A stretch of 64,000 nt of DNA from Flavobacterium sp. MC2016-06 (lineage in GTDB: Bacteria; Bacteroidota; Bacteroidia; Flavobacteriales; Flavobacteriaceae), in the NCBI RefSeq assembly GCF_009711165.2, contig NZ_WMID02000034.1:1-64000 (forward strand), in the 5' to 3' direction. The number at the start of each line of letters is the position of its first letter. Position 1 is the first letter of the stretch. Shown here piece by piece: positions 38,846-48,369 of this stretch. The translations under genes and the position numbers were made by a program. The notes beneath the pieces are model-generated. The model did not search any database. It was not told the origin of the DNA and saw nothing but the letters and a program-made list of their open reading frames with translations.

Positions 38846-41332
38846 TTATTTTATTCCAAGATTTCCATCAAAAGTATTAAAGTCATCTTTTCTTTTGGGT
38901 TTAACAATTAATAAATGATAGAGTTGGTGACAGATTGATTTTAATTCAATTAAGTTAGAATTGTCAATTGCTTTTTCTCCTAATTCTATCAATTTGCTGT
39001 GTTTAGACCTGTCTTTGAAGGCACTTGAATCTTCAAATCGCAAATGATAAAAATAATTAATGTAGCTTTCGTCTTGATTGTAATAGATGTCATCTAACAG
39101 ATTTTCTAATTCTTTATTCTTTTTGCGAATCAAATATTTATTGTTGGATTGAATAACTTCCTTTTCGTTTTTTATAATCTTTTCATATTCTTCTTTCTGG
39201 CGTGGCGTACCTTTTTCGATATAAAAAGAAAGGCTGTCTTTTATCTTATTGTACTCTTCAAGCTCAGACAATATATGTTTATGTCGGATAAGATCGTCAA
39301 ATTCCTGAATGTAGATTTTTTTCAATTCATCAATTTGATATTTTTTATCTGTAATAGCATCATTTTTATTTTCCAATGCCTCATTATACAGAATCGTTAA
39401 CGATTCCTGAGATCTTTTTAATTTGGCTAAATATTCATAATTTTCATCCTGTTCTTCATTTTTAATTTCTTCTAAAATCGTATCTAAAGCATTCTTAATT
39501 TCCAATGCTAATTTTTCAATCGAAATTGTTCTTTGATGCGGATTAAAGACTTCACTTATTTCTAAATCTAGAGCACCTATATAAACATCAATACTTAAAT
39601 CTCGGGACTCAGAAACTTTAAAATTCAGTTCAATATCCATTCCTTTTAAAAGATCCTGTTCAAAATTACTACCGCATATTTCGATATATCCAATAGAGAG
39701 ATTACTGCCCACCATACTTCCTGCATTGCCTTCAACTACATTTATAATAAGTTTTTGGTCAGAGTTTTTTAGTATGTTTTTAGAACAGGTTTTGTAAATG
39801 GTTTTCTTTAGAGGCAGAATATCGTTTTTCTTAAAAATAATTTCCATGTGGCTTTTGCCCGTTTCTTCATCTAGTTCCAAACAAATGTCATTCGGAATTG
39901 GCTGTCCCAGAATACTGTACAACCCGTTAGTAATTTGAATATTCGCCTTACTAAACACTTGTTTTTGTTGATTGTCGAATAAAAACAGTGTGAATTGATT
40001 GGTTGTTTTTTCCAGTAAAGGAACAAACTCGGCTATTTTTTTATTTGCTTTCAGAAGACCAGTGTCAAAACCACCATCTGCTCGGGTAATTCTGTAATAG
40101 CCTTCAAATGATTCTTCCAAAAGAATAACAATTAGTTCTTCAGAATCTTTAGAGTGTGGTTCGTAGATCGTTTCAACCTGGATATTATTTTCTTCAAATG
40201 CAGGCTCTTTTACAACCTCTTCATCCATTAATTCTGAAGGTTTTGAACCAGCATAATAGGCTGCTCCAATCATTACTGCAGTTGTAGGATCTATACTTGT
40301 TTCTACCTGAATTTGAGTTCTCTCTTGTAATTGCTGGCGGATGTAAGGAATATAAGTAGTACCGCCCACAAGTATAATGCGCTCTATGTCTGAAAAATTC
40401 AGGTGATTTTCTTTAATTAATTTTTCAACCAAATTAAAGGATTCTTCAAATTTAGACTGAACGATTAATTCAAATTCTTTTCGACTGATATCGATATCTA
40501 ATGAGATTGAAAGTTCATCAAAATCAATTTCAATACTTGAGATTTCTTTTATCGAAAGTTCTTTTTTTGCTTCCTCTGCTTTGTAAAGAAGTTCAAAAAA
40601 GAGTTTATTATATACGGGGTTTTCTTTAGCAATTAGTTTTGCCCAAAGATTATTTTCCTGAGTTGCTTTTTCAATTTTTGGGCATATTATTTTTTCCACA
40701 AATAGCGTATCTAAATCGACACCTCCCAGAAAATTATTGCCTTTATGATCAAATACCTTAAGATCTCGCTCGTTGATGTTTACTAACGCGATGTCAAATG
40801 TTCCACCTCCAAAATCGTATACCAGCCATTTTTTATCGGATGTAATTTCGATATTTAAGGAATTTGAATAAGCCAAACAAGCAGCAATAGGTTCCTGAAG
40901 CAAAACGATTTCTTCAAAACCTGCCTGATAACCTGCTTTTTTGGTGGCATTAGACTGAATTGTATCAAAAGAAGCTGGAATTGTAATGACAGCAGATTTT
41001 AAACTTTCGCCTTGAGCGAAATTAATTAATTCATTTAAAACCATTGAAGACAGTTCGATCGGACTGCAGTTTTTATCCAGATCTTTAATGAAATAGACTT
41101 CATCAGATCCCATTTTTCGTTTAAAAGATGAGAATACATTTTCGGCATTTGTTGCGCTGTGTTCTCTTGCTTTTTCGCCTATTTGAATGCGTCCTTTTCT
41201 AAATGAAACTACAGACGGAATAGTATCCTTAAATCCAACTGGATTTTTATAAATACTGATTTTTCCATTTTCGTATTTTGCAATTCCTGAATTCGTTGTT
41301 CCTAAATCAATTCCGATATTGATATTCTTCAT
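38846..41332 (-). CDS. divergent Hsp70-family protein
   Basis: An 828-residue protein. The Hsp70 ATPase domain is complete (NIGIDLGTTNSGIAKYENG, AVITIPASFDTIQSNAT, DFGGGTFDIALVNI, IILVGGTTYIPYIRQQLQER; residues 1-370). It lacks the DnaK substrate-domain hallmark and instead has an acidic linker, a beta-rich region (ICLELDEETGKSHMEIIF, GSNLSIGYIEICGS) and about 250 residues of charged helix. It is 190 residues longer than DnaK. It forms an operon with a tiny GrpE-like protein 12 bp upstream, so it should be a dedicated chaperone machine. The clients may be the two tail-anchored paralogs encoded divergently. Confidence 0.9.
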   Translation of the reverse strand: MKNINIGIDLGTTNSGIAKYENGKISIYKNPVGFKDTIPSVVSFRKGRIQIGEKAREHSATNAENVFSSFKRKMGSDEVYFIKDLDKNCSPIELSSMVLNELINFAQGESLKSAVITIPASFDTIQSNATKKAGYQAGFEEIVLLQEPIAACLAYSNSLNIEITSDKKWLVYDFGGGTFDIALVNINERDLKVFDHKGNNFLGGVDLDTLFVEKIICPKIEKATQENNLWAKLIAKENPVYNKLFFELLYKAEEAKKELSIKEISSIEIDFDELSISLDIDISRKEFELIVQSKFEESFNLVEKLIKENHLNFSDIERIILVGGTTYIPYIRQQLQERTQIQVETSIDPTTAVMIGAAYYAGSKPSELMDEEVVKEPAFEENNIQVETIYEPHSKDSEELIVILLEESFEGYYRITRADGGFDTGLLKANKKIAEFVPLLEKTTNQFTLFLFDNQQKQVFSKANIQITNGLYSILGQPIPNDICLELDEETGKSHMEIIFKKNDILPLKKTIYKTCSKNILKNSDQKLIINVVEGNAGSMVGSNLSIGYIEICGSNFEQDLLKGMDIELNFKVSESRDLSIDVYIGALDLEISEVFNPHQRTISIEKLALEIKNALDTILEEIKNEEQDENYEYLAKLKRSQESLTILYNEALENKNDAITDKKYQIDELKKIYIQEFDDLIRHKHILSELEEYNKIKDSLSFYIEKGTPRQKEEYEKIIKNEKEVIQSNNKYLIRKKNKELENLLDDIYYNQDESYINYFYHLRFEDSSAFKDRSKHSKLIELGEKAIDNSNLIELKSICHQLYHLLIVKPKRKDDFNTFDGNLGIK

Positions 41333-41344
41333 ATAATGATACTA

Positions 41345-41632
41345 TTATTCTACTATAACAACTGCTTTTTGAACCAGTTGCAGCGTGTCGTTTTCTGTTT
41401 TGTAAATTGTGGGTCTAATAACTTTGGTTATTTTCTTCGAACTTGAATTAAGAATATTTGCATCAATAGAGCTGTCTCTTTCATCATAATTTGTCCCCAA
41501 AGGATTTATAATTTTATATCCTTTTTCTTCCAATTCATTATAAATTCTTTTTAGATTGCGCTCAAAACCATTGAAGTTTTGTTCCAATGCTTTTTTTTCA
41601 ATTTCAAACAGTTGGTTTATTATTACATTCAT
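41345..41632 (-). CDS. mini GrpE-like nucleotide exchange factor
   Basis: A 95-residue protein. After a short helix (IEKKALEQNFNGFERNLKRI) comes GYKIINPLGTNYDERDSSID then ITKVIRPTIY and LQLVQKAVVIVE. This follows the GrpE beta-domain pattern (G-x-x-x-I-x-P-x-G-x-x-Y/F-D ... V-x-x-V-x-x-P-G-Y ... L-R-P-A-x-V-x-V). The long dimerising helix of GrpE is mostly missing. With its position directly before the Hsp70 gene, nucleotide exchange for that Hsp70 is the obvious role. The GrpE relation is by pattern, not by search. Confidence 0.72.
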   Translation of the reverse strand: MNVIINQLFEIEKKALEQNFNGFERNLKRIYNELEEKGYKIINPLGTNYDERDSSIDANILNSSSKKITKVIRPTIYKTENDTLQLVQKAVVIVE

Positions 41633-41736
41633 TTTTTAAAATCGGATTTTTATGAATGAGCAATTTACAATTTATTTAATACGATATTAAGTATCAATAT
41701 TATTTTTTATTAGTGCTTTAATTAACTTATAACGCG
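41633..41736. promoter_or_regulatory. divergent promoter region of the Hsp70 module
   Basis: A 104-bp A/T-rich gap between the GrpE-like and first tail-anchored gene. A small inverted repeat (atacgatattaagtat) lies near 41682. It must contain both promoters and so probably co-regulates all four genes, but no clean TAnnTTTG box is visible. Confidence 0.45.
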
Positions 41737-42570
41737 ATGAATGTTATTCAATTATTCTCTTTATTAGATTTAAAAAAGGATCAAATTTTAGAATTTGAAT
41801 CTGAGGATTATATTAGAATTGAGAAAAAAATAAATTTCGAGAAAAAGATAAACTCAGAAATAGATTCTAAAGTGAGTGAAAATTTAATTACTGCATTAAA
41901 AGAATACAAAGAAGAGTTATTGTTTATAATGTCTAATCGTATTTTTTTTAATTTTTTTACAAATAATAATTTCTCCAAAGACTATTTCTCAAATCATGAT
42001 TTAGCTGTTTCTGATGAAAAAATGAAACACTTTATTGCTCTTTTTTTAGCAGATGATCTGATTTCTATTTTCAGTTTAAAACTATCAAAAAGTTGGTATC
42101 ATTATTTAGAAGAACTTGACTTTCTATTAGATTTAAAAAGATATTTTCCCGAAGAGATTATCTATAAAATGGGGTTGCTTATCTTTTCTAAACTTGATTT
42201 TGCTATTTATCAATTAGCTGTTTTAAAGACTAATGAGTTTTCGAATATCCTTTATATTAAATACAAAACCTTTTACGATTTACTATCTCATTTTACAACG
42301 GTAGAATTAGATCAAAAAATTAGTAATCTATTGTCGTTAGTGATTGAATTTTATAAAAAAAAGGCTAATGTCAATTTTTTTACCTGTGTTATACAATCGA
42401 TGGCATTTTATAATGCTTTTAATGAGAATATAAATGATACTCTTGCAAAAAATAGGAACGTTGTGTCTGTTTTTATAGAAGAGGATAGAGAAAAAAGGCG
42501 TGATGCTATATTTGTAATCATTGTTATTGTCTTTTGTTTTATAGCTTTTGTAGTGGGTAAATACTTCTAA
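41737..42570 (+). CDS. tail-anchored helical protein, paralog 1 of the Hsp70 module
   Basis: A 277-residue helical protein with one C-terminal membrane segment (AIFVIIVIVFCFIAFVVGKY) and almost nothing after it, so it is tail-anchored with the bulk in the cytoplasm. It aligns end to end with the next gene (NVIQLFSLLDLKKDQILEFE/NIIELFEELKIDKSNILLFS; IRIEKKINFEKKIN/IRIEKQINVEKRIN; LITALKEYKEELLFIMSNRI/LILALKEYRHELYFIVSNRI). No known family. It is divergent from the Hsp70/GrpE-like pair. Confidence 0.78.
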   Translation: MNVIQLFSLLDLKKDQILEFESEDYIRIEKKINFEKKINSEIDSKVSENLITALKEYKEELLFIMSNRIFFNFFTNNNFSKDYFSNHDLAVSDEKMKHFIALFLADDLISIFSLKLSKSWYHYLEELDFLLDLKRYFPEEIIYKMGLLIFSKLDFAIYQLAVLKTNEFSNILYIKYKTFYDLLSHFTTVELDQKISNLLSLVIEFYKKKANVNFFTCVIQSMAFYNAFNENINDTLAKNRNVVSVFIEEDREKRRDAIFVIIVIVFCFIAFVVGKYF

Positions 42571-42642
42571 ATTTATTTATTGTTTAATCTTTTACAAAAG
42601 AGTTAAAAAGATTATGTTTGTGCTCTAAAATCAGCATTAAGG

Positions 42643-43497
42643 ATGAACATAATAGAGTTATTTGAAGAGTTAAAAATAGATAAAAGCAATATTCTATTAT
42701 TTTCCCCAGAAGAAATAATCCGAATAGAAAAACAGATTAATGTTGAGAAAAGAATAAATACAGCTATAGACGTTAATGTCGCCAATAATCTAATTTTGGC
42801 CTTAAAAGAATATCGCCATGAACTCTATTTTATAGTTTCAAACCGAATTTTGTACAATCTTTTTTCGAAAAAAAATTATTCAAGGAATAGTTTTCCTTCT
42901 CCTCAAAGAGAATATGATGCTGAAAAGATTCAGTCTTTTATAAATCAGTTTCTTAATGACGATTTAGTATTGTTTTTTGATCAGCATTTGTCTCAAAATA
43001 AATTTGATTTCATTAATGATATTTTTGATTTTAAAGACTGTTTTCCTGAAGACGCACTTTTTCAATTAAATAAAAAACTAAGCGGAAAGCTAGATTCAAT
43101 ACTTGCAAATTTTAGTCGATACAATGCGTCGTCAGACATGTCGGCAATTCCATATGTAGAATATAGAAGTTTTTATGTTTTGCTATCCTATTTCAGTTCT
43201 ATCGAGATGGATGATAAAATAAGAAGCCTTGTAAACATTGTTTCCGAGCGTTATAATGCCAATAAACTATCTGATTTTTATATGGCTTGCATATCTTCTA
43301 TGCAGGGATATGTTGCTTATGATCCTAATTTGACTGATATTTTGGTCAAAAATAGAGAAGCTGTTCTTTCTAATAGTGTTGAAAGAAGTTCGTCATCAAG
43401 TAGTAGTTCATCGGGTTTATCAGGGAAATCTATTTTTTTTATAATACTTGCTGTTATAAAAATATTGTCTCTTTTTGCCCATTGCTCCAGATATTAA
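42643..43497 (+). CDS. tail-anchored helical protein, paralog 2 of the Hsp70 module
   Basis: A 284-residue paralog of the previous gene, with the same helical body, a Ser-rich linker (ERSSSSSSSSSGLSG) and a C-terminal membrane segment (IFFIILAVIKILSLFAHC). The linker replaces the charged stretch of paralog 1. The pair could form a membrane heteromer controlled by the Hsp70. A dispersed-core terminator lies 60 bp downstream. Function inferred only from context. Confidence 0.78.
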   Translation: MNIIELFEELKIDKSNILLFSPEEIIRIEKQINVEKRINTAIDVNVANNLILALKEYRHELYFIVSNRILYNLFSKKNYSRNSFPSPQREYDAEKIQSFINQFLNDDLVLFFDQHLSQNKFDFINDIFDFKDCFPEDALFQLNKKLSGKLDSILANFSRYNASSDMSAIPYVEYRSFYVLLSYFSSIEMDDKIRSLVNIVSERYNANKLSDFYMACISSMQGYVAYDPNLTDILVKNREAVLSNSVERSSSSSSSSSGLSGKSIFFIILAVIKILSLFAHCSRY

Positions 43498-43555
43498 TTT
43501 TTAAGTACCAAGTTAATGGTCAAAAAACAAAGTTTCTAAATAGACATTTTAGATA

Positions 43556-43594
43556 TAAAAAAAGCTTTAGATTTCTCTGAAGCTTTTTGTTTTT
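43556..43594 (+). terminator. terminator (dispersed core repeat)
   Basis: The core gctttagatttctctgaagc is flanked by A and T runs. It lies between the convergent tail-anchored gene and the RpiR-type regulator and can serve both. Confidence 0.65.
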
Positions 43595-43634
43595 ATCCGA
43601 CTCTTTTAATAATTATGGAAGGAATAATAAGTGT

Positions 43635-44357
43635 TTATCTTTTTTTAGGATGCTTTTCAACAGATGATTTTTCTAACTGCTTAATTACAGCTTCTATAAA
43701 AGTAAAAAAAGTTGTTCTTGTCTTTTCATGAGGCAGCAGTTCTGTATTTTGAAGATAATTACTTAGTGTAATAGTATAATCGTATGCTTCTAAAAAATCA
43801 GTACGTCCTTCTTCTAATATAAAAGCTGCTTTACTGTTTTTAGACACGATATTTTCGTACAGTTCCTTAAAAGGTTTAAATTGTCCAGTAACAGAAAAAA
43901 TAATTACTAGACTATTTTTGCTCAATAAGTCGTTTATAGATGTTTCATGAGCAACTGCCCAAATAGGAATTTCTAAAAGATTTCGTAATTTATATTCAAA
44001 ATATTGTCCGGCAATAAACGAAGGACCATACCCAAATAAAATGATTTTTTCGAATTTACAGATATGTGCGGCGAACTGGTTAATAATTTCGGGATTGAAG
44101 TCCTCTAAGAATTTATTTAAGCGCTCGTTTTCATTAGGAATAACACTAAAAGCTTTTCCGCTTATAAATCCCAAATACTCTTTATAATTTTTAAATCCCA
44201 GCTTTTGTATAAATTTTGAAATTTTAGAAGGCGAACAACCGCATATTGCGCCAGCATCTGTGATAGATAACGTATGGTTTTGTTTAATTTCTTGAAGCAG
44301 GGCCGAATAAATATTTTTCTCTAGTGAGTTAAGCAGATCTTTATTTACAATATACAT
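43635..44357 (-). CDS. MurR/RpiR family transcriptional regulator
   Basis: A 240-residue protein with an N-terminal RpiR-type HTH (LSITDAGAICGCSPSKISKF then IQKLGFKNYKEYLGFISGKA) and a C-terminal SIS sugar-phosphate-binding domain (FEKIILFGYGPSFIAGQYFE, then LVIIFSVTGQFKPFKELYEN). It is divergent from the FAD oxidase / MFS / SDR / kinase cluster and most likely regulates it in response to a phosphorylated sugar or polyol made by the FGGY kinase. Confidence 0.88.
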   Translation of the reverse strand: MYIVNKDLLNSLEKNIYSALLQEIKQNHTLSITDAGAICGCSPSKISKFIQKLGFKNYKEYLGFISGKAFSVIPNENERLNKFLEDFNPEIINQFAAHICKFEKIILFGYGPSFIAGQYFEYKLRNLLEIPIWAVAHETSINDLLSKNSLVIIFSVTGQFKPFKELYENIVSKNSKAAFILEEGRTDFLEAYDYTITLSNYLQNTELLPHEKTRTTFFTFIEAVIKQLEKSSVEKHPKKR

Positions 44358-44790
44358 TTTGCTGTAATATTTTTTAGTAAAAGTATTACATTTCGTTTAA
44401 AACAGGTCTTTTTTCTGTTTTTTTCAATGTACTTAAAGGTATTTGCACAAATAAACCCAAATATTAGATGCAATTAGCTTTTTATTTTCTGTTTTAAATT
44501 TGATTATTTTTTTAAGTTAATGGCTATTTTATTCTTTTAATTAGTCGTATTTCAATCTATATGAGCTGTTTTCTGTTCTTTTTGTCGTTTATAGAATTTT
44601 TTAGATGCTTTTAATTTTAATTATTTTCCACTTTAATTAATTAAAATAACTTATTTGGAAAATTATTGAGTAATTGATGAAATATTTTTCTTATGTTTGT
44701 TATTATTATGTAAGTTAATATTTACAAAATAGATAATTGAAAAATAATAAAAATAGAAAAGGAAAGTAAATTTTAAGGCAAAAAACTTAA
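44358..44790. promoter_or_regulatory. divergent control region of the sugar/polyol cluster
   Basis: This 433-bp, very A/T-rich gap has TATGTTTG (44692-44699), a full match to TAnnTTTG on the plus strand, about 90 bp before the oxidase ATG. No TTTG lies at the ideal -33 distance, which would fit activator or repressor control. No gene is visible. Confidence 0.5.
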
Positions 44791-46272
44791 ATGACTATGA
44801 AAGAAAATAAGACGATTTTAAATGATTTAGAGAAGATTCTAAAACAAGAGCAGATAAACATTAATTCAGATGATTTATATGAAGCATCGGCAGATCGATA
44901 TAAAAAATATGCCAAAGCAAAAAAAGTTTTGAATGTTCCAGCTCCAATAGCAATTGTTTATCCTGAATCTGCAGAACAAGTATCTGAAATTTTGAGGTAT
45001 TGTAATGCTTATGGAATTAATGTGATTCCTAGAAGCGGTAGAACTGCTACCGAAGGAGGTTTAGAAAACTGGAAAGAACAAACTTTAGTTGTTGACGGAA
45101 AGAATCTAAACAATATTATAAAAATAGATCCTTTAAATATGCAGGTTACTGCTCAGTCAGGCGTTGTTTTACAGCAGTTAGAAGACGAAGTTAGAAAGTA
45201 TAATTTAACAACAGGACATTCTCCTCAATCTAAACCTGTAGCGCAAATGGGAGGTTTGGTGTCGACCAGAAGTATTGGCCAATTCTCCACTTTATACGGA
45301 GGTATTGAAGATATGGTTGTAGGATTAGAATGTGTTTTTCCTGACGGACATATTTCCCGTATAAAAAATGTACCAAGAAGAGCAGGAGGTCCAGACATTA
45401 GGCATATTGCCATAGGTAACGAAGGTGCTTTATGTTACATTACAGAAGTAACCGTTAAACTCTACAGGTATTTTCCTGAAAACAACCGTTTTTTTGGTTA
45501 TTTAATAAAAGACATCGATACAGGAGTTAATGTTTTAAGAGAAGTAATGGCAAATGGGTACAGACCATCTGTAGCCAGAGTATATTCTGAAGAAGATGCG
45601 GCGCAGCATTTCAGCCATTTTCATAAAGGGCAGTGTATCTTAATTTTTACTGCTGAAGGTACCGAAAATATGGTTAAAGCTACTTCTGCCGGAATAGAAG
45701 AGGCGGTAGAAAAGTATAAAACAGGAATCACAGAAAAAGTTAATTCTGAATTGATAGCAGATTGGTTTAATCATCTTAACTGGACACAGGAGCGAATAGA
45801 AGATGAGATTCATGATATGGTTACCAAAAACGCTCATGATGGCTTTACAACAGAAATAGCTGCCGATTGGGAAAATGTTACAAAAATTTATTACAATGTA
45901 ATAGAAAGAATTAGAAATGAATTTCCTCTAAATAAAGATATTACCATGCTTGGCGGGCATTCTTCACACAGTTACATCAACGGAACCAATATGTATTTTG
46001 TATACAATTACAATATCAATTGCGAACCAGAAGATGAAATGCGCCTTTACCACCACCCAATACAAACCATTATTGTAGAAGAAACGCTAAAACTTGGAGG
46101 TTCTATGTGTCACCATCATGGTATTGGTAAATATCGAAACGAATGGACCAAGGAAGAGCACGGAAGTGCCTACTATATGCTTGAAAAATTAAAAGAAGTT
46201 TTTGATCCTAATGGAATCATGAATTTCGGGACAATTTTCCCTCAGGTAGAGGGCGAAAAATATCAAAAATAA
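44791..46272 (+). CDS. FAD-binding oxidoreductase (FAD-linked oxidase family)
   Basis: A 493-residue PCMH-type flavoenzyme. Its FAD-binding half has PIAIVYPESAEQVSEILRYC, VIPRSGRTATEGG, QVTAQSGVVLQQLED and LVSTRSIGQFSTLYGGIEDM (residues 45-180). The C-terminal FAD-oxidase domain ends in the typical HHHGIGKYRNEW and FDPNGIMNFG. It resembles glycolate/D-lactate dehydrogenases and alkyl-DHAP synthases. In this operon it probably oxidises a hydroxy acid or polyol. It has no signal peptide. First gene of the RpiR-controlled cluster. Confidence 0.88.
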   Translation: MTMKENKTILNDLEKILKQEQININSDDLYEASADRYKKYAKAKKVLNVPAPIAIVYPESAEQVSEILRYCNAYGINVIPRSGRTATEGGLENWKEQTLVVDGKNLNNIIKIDPLNMQVTAQSGVVLQQLEDEVRKYNLTTGHSPQSKPVAQMGGLVSTRSIGQFSTLYGGIEDMVVGLECVFPDGHISRIKNVPRRAGGPDIRHIAIGNEGALCYITEVTVKLYRYFPENNRFFGYLIKDIDTGVNVLREVMANGYRPSVARVYSEEDAAQHFSHFHKGQCILIFTAEGTENMVKATSAGIEEAVEKYKTGITEKVNSELIADWFNHLNWTQERIEDEIHDMVTKNAHDGFTTEIAADWENVTKIYYNVIERIRNEFPLNKDITMLGGHSSHSYINGTNMYFVYNYNINCEPEDEMRLYHHPIQTIIVEETLKLGGSMCHHHGIGKYRNEWTKEEHGSAYYMLEKLKEVFDPNGIMNFGTIFPQVEGEKYQK

Positions 46273-46295
46273 TAGTCATTAAAAAAATTAAGCGT

Positions 46296-47561
46296 ATGAA
46301 ACGATATATTCAATTTATCCTCATAGTGCTGGCCGCCGGAGCAATTTATCCACTAATTTATTTAAGGACAAATTATCAAGAAACTATTTTAACTGTTTTT
46401 AAAATTGGTTTAGATGATCTTAATATTATCTATACCGTATTGGGCTTTATATTCATATTAGGATATTTTCCAAGCGGTATATTAAGTGATAAATTTTCGG
46501 CTAAATACCTGCTTGTTTTTTCTTTGCTAGGTACAGCATTTGGAGGATTTTGGTTTGCTCAGATTCCAGACTATGCTTCAATCATAGGTATATTTTGTCT
46601 GTGGGGAGTGTTTTCAGTATTTACTTTTTGGGGAGCCCACATGAAGCTGGTAAAGTTGTTGTCTACTCCAGAAGAAGAAGGACGTTTCTTTGGGTTTCTT
46701 GATGGAGGCAGAGGAATAATAGAGGCTGTATTAGCAAGTGTAGCGCTGCTTATCTTTTCTCATATTTTAGAAAAAGGAGAAACTCTAGAAAATAAGACTC
46801 AGGCACTTCAATATGTTATTTATATGTATTCTGCTGTGTTGCTTGCTGCAGGAATCCTCATTGCACTTTTTGTAGAAAAAGAAGGAGTTAAATCAAATAA
46901 AAATGAATTAACTATTGTAGAAAGCACTCAAGAAGAAGAACAAGGTTTTGATTTTAAAGATGTCAATTCTGTTGTTAAAAATAAGTTTGTATACCTCATG
47001 GGGGCCATTATTTTTTGTTCTTACGCAGTAACCTGGGTAGTGTATTATTACGGAGGTTTTATGGAAAAAAACCTTAAAATCACGCCCGTTATGGTAAACA
47101 TGATTATGGTAATTGTATTATGGATGCGTCCTATAGGCGGAATTTTAGGAGGTTTTTTAGCAGATAAATTTGGAAAAAGCCTAGTATTAGTTTTGGCATT
47201 ATTAGGCGCTGCTTTTACTTTATTCGGTATTGCTTTCCTTCCTGCAGCAACAACAAATTTCAATATATATTACATTTTAATAGTGTTGGGAGGAACATTT
47301 GTTTATGCCGTGCGCGGTACGTATTGGTCACTGTTGGGAGATAGTAGAATAGATAATAAAATAATGGGCACAGCGGTAGGTTTTATTTCTCTCTTAGGAT
47401 ACTTGCCAGACATTCTTATACCCTATTTCAGTACGATAGTCTTTAACAAATTTGGTCCTGAAGGAGGATACAATGCCTATTTTATAATAAGTGCCATTTT
47501 TGGAATAGCAGCAATTTGCTTTGTCACGATTTTTAAACAACAGACTCAGAAAAATAATTAA
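46296..47561 (+). CDS. MFS transporter
   Basis: A 421-residue protein with 12 membrane helices and MFS marks (GILSDKFSAKYLLVFSLLGT between helices 2 and 3; GGFLADKFGKSLVLVLALLG in the second half). The signature is that of sugar-phosphate or organic-anion type carriers (YWSLLGDSRIDNKIMGTAVG late). It imports the substrate of the surrounding oxidase/SDR/kinase genes, to judge from operon position. 23 bp after the oxidase gene. Confidence 0.88.
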   Translation: MKRYIQFILIVLAAGAIYPLIYLRTNYQETILTVFKIGLDDLNIIYTVLGFIFILGYFPSGILSDKFSAKYLLVFSLLGTAFGGFWFAQIPDYASIIGIFCLWGVFSVFTFWGAHMKLVKLLSTPEEEGRFFGFLDGGRGIIEAVLASVALLIFSHILEKGETLENKTQALQYVIYMYSAVLLAAGILIALFVEKEGVKSNKNELTIVESTQEEEQGFDFKDVNSVVKNKFVYLMGAIIFCSYAVTWVVYYYGGFMEKNLKITPVMVNMIMVIVLWMRPIGGILGGFLADKFGKSLVLVLALLGAAFTLFGIAFLPAATTNFNIYYILIVLGGTFVYAVRGTYWSLLGDSRIDNKIMGTAVGFISLLGYLPDILIPYFSTIVFNKFGPEGGYNAYFIISAIFGIAAICFVTIFKQQTQKNN

Positions 47562-47580
47562 ATATAAAAAGATATATAAA

Positions 47581-48357
47581 ATGAATATTACAGATTTTAA
47601 AATGGACTATTTTTCTCTTAAAGGGAAAAACGCAATTGTAACAGGAGGAAATACAGGATTAGGACAGGCTTTTTCTTTAGCATTGGCAAAAGCAGGCGCT
47701 AATGTTTTTATGCCGAGTATTATGCCAGATGACGCAGAATTCAATCGATTGATAGAGAATGAAGGCGGAAAGGCTGTGTATATGGAAGCAGATATTACCA
47801 AAGACGGAATACCTAAAAAAATTGTAGAAAACTGTGTAGAAAAACTAGGATCAGTAGATATTCTGGTTAATTGTGCAGGAATTTGCGTAATTGCCGATGT
47901 CTTGAATTTTGGCAGAAAAGAATGGGATCCAATGGTTAGTATCAATTTGACTGCCGCTTTTGAAATGTCAGCTGAAGTTACAAAGTTTATGATTCCTCAA
48001 AAAAGCGGAAAAATCATTAATATTTGTTCTTTATTTTCTTTTTTAGGAGGACAATGGTCTCCAGCATATGCTGCTACTAAACACGGATTGGCAGGTTTAA
48101 CAAAAGCATATTGTGATGAACTGGCACAATACAACGTGCAGGTTAATGGAATTGCTCCTGGTTATTTTAAAACAAAAGTAGCACAGGCATCAATGGAAAA
48201 CCCTGAACGTAATAAATGGATTGTAGATCATACTCCTGAAGGGCGTTGGGGAGATGTAGCCGATTTAATGGGAACAACAGTGTTTTTGGCAAGTAAGGCT
48301 TCTCACTTCGTGAACGGACATATTTTAGCTGTTGACGGCGGATTTTTAACGAGATAA
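47581..48357 (+). CDS. SDR-family dehydrogenase, KduD/gluconate-dehydrogenase-like
   Basis: About 258 residues from the ATG at 47581; the frame is open further upstream but that overlaps the MFS gene. Classic SDR: NAD-binding AIVTGGNTGLGQAFSLALAK, DILVNCAGICVIAD, catalytic Ser (NICSLFSF) and YxxxK (AYAATKHGLAGLTKAYCDEL), and the C-terminal MGTTVFLASKASHFVNGHIL then AVDGGF. It is closest in character to 2-deoxy-D-gluconate or 5-keto-gluconate dehydrogenases. It probably interconverts a polyol and a ketose before phosphorylation. Confidence 0.88.
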   Translation: MNITDFKMDYFSLKGKNAIVTGGNTGLGQAFSLALAKAGANVFMPSIMPDDAEFNRLIENEGGKAVYMEADITKDGIPKKIVENCVEKLGSVDILVNCAGICVIADVLNFGRKEWDPMVSINLTAAFEMSAEVTKFMIPQKSGKIINICSLFSFLGGQWSPAYAATKHGLAGLTKAYCDELAQYNVQVNGIAPGYFKTKVAQASMENPERNKWIVDHTPEGRWGDVADLMGTTVFLASKASHFVNGHILAVDGGFLTR

Positions 48358-48369
48358 AAATAAGTTGTT

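Noticed and set aside
39149..39400. 83-codon frame opposite the Hsp70 C-terminus
   Set aside because: Antisense of a Lys/Glu-rich coiled region, which always looks like Phe/Leu-rich open frame.
47521..47580. Longer start of the SDR protein
   Set aside because: It overlaps the MFS gene and precedes the Rossmann motif by an untypical basic stretch. ATG at 47581 has a normal context.
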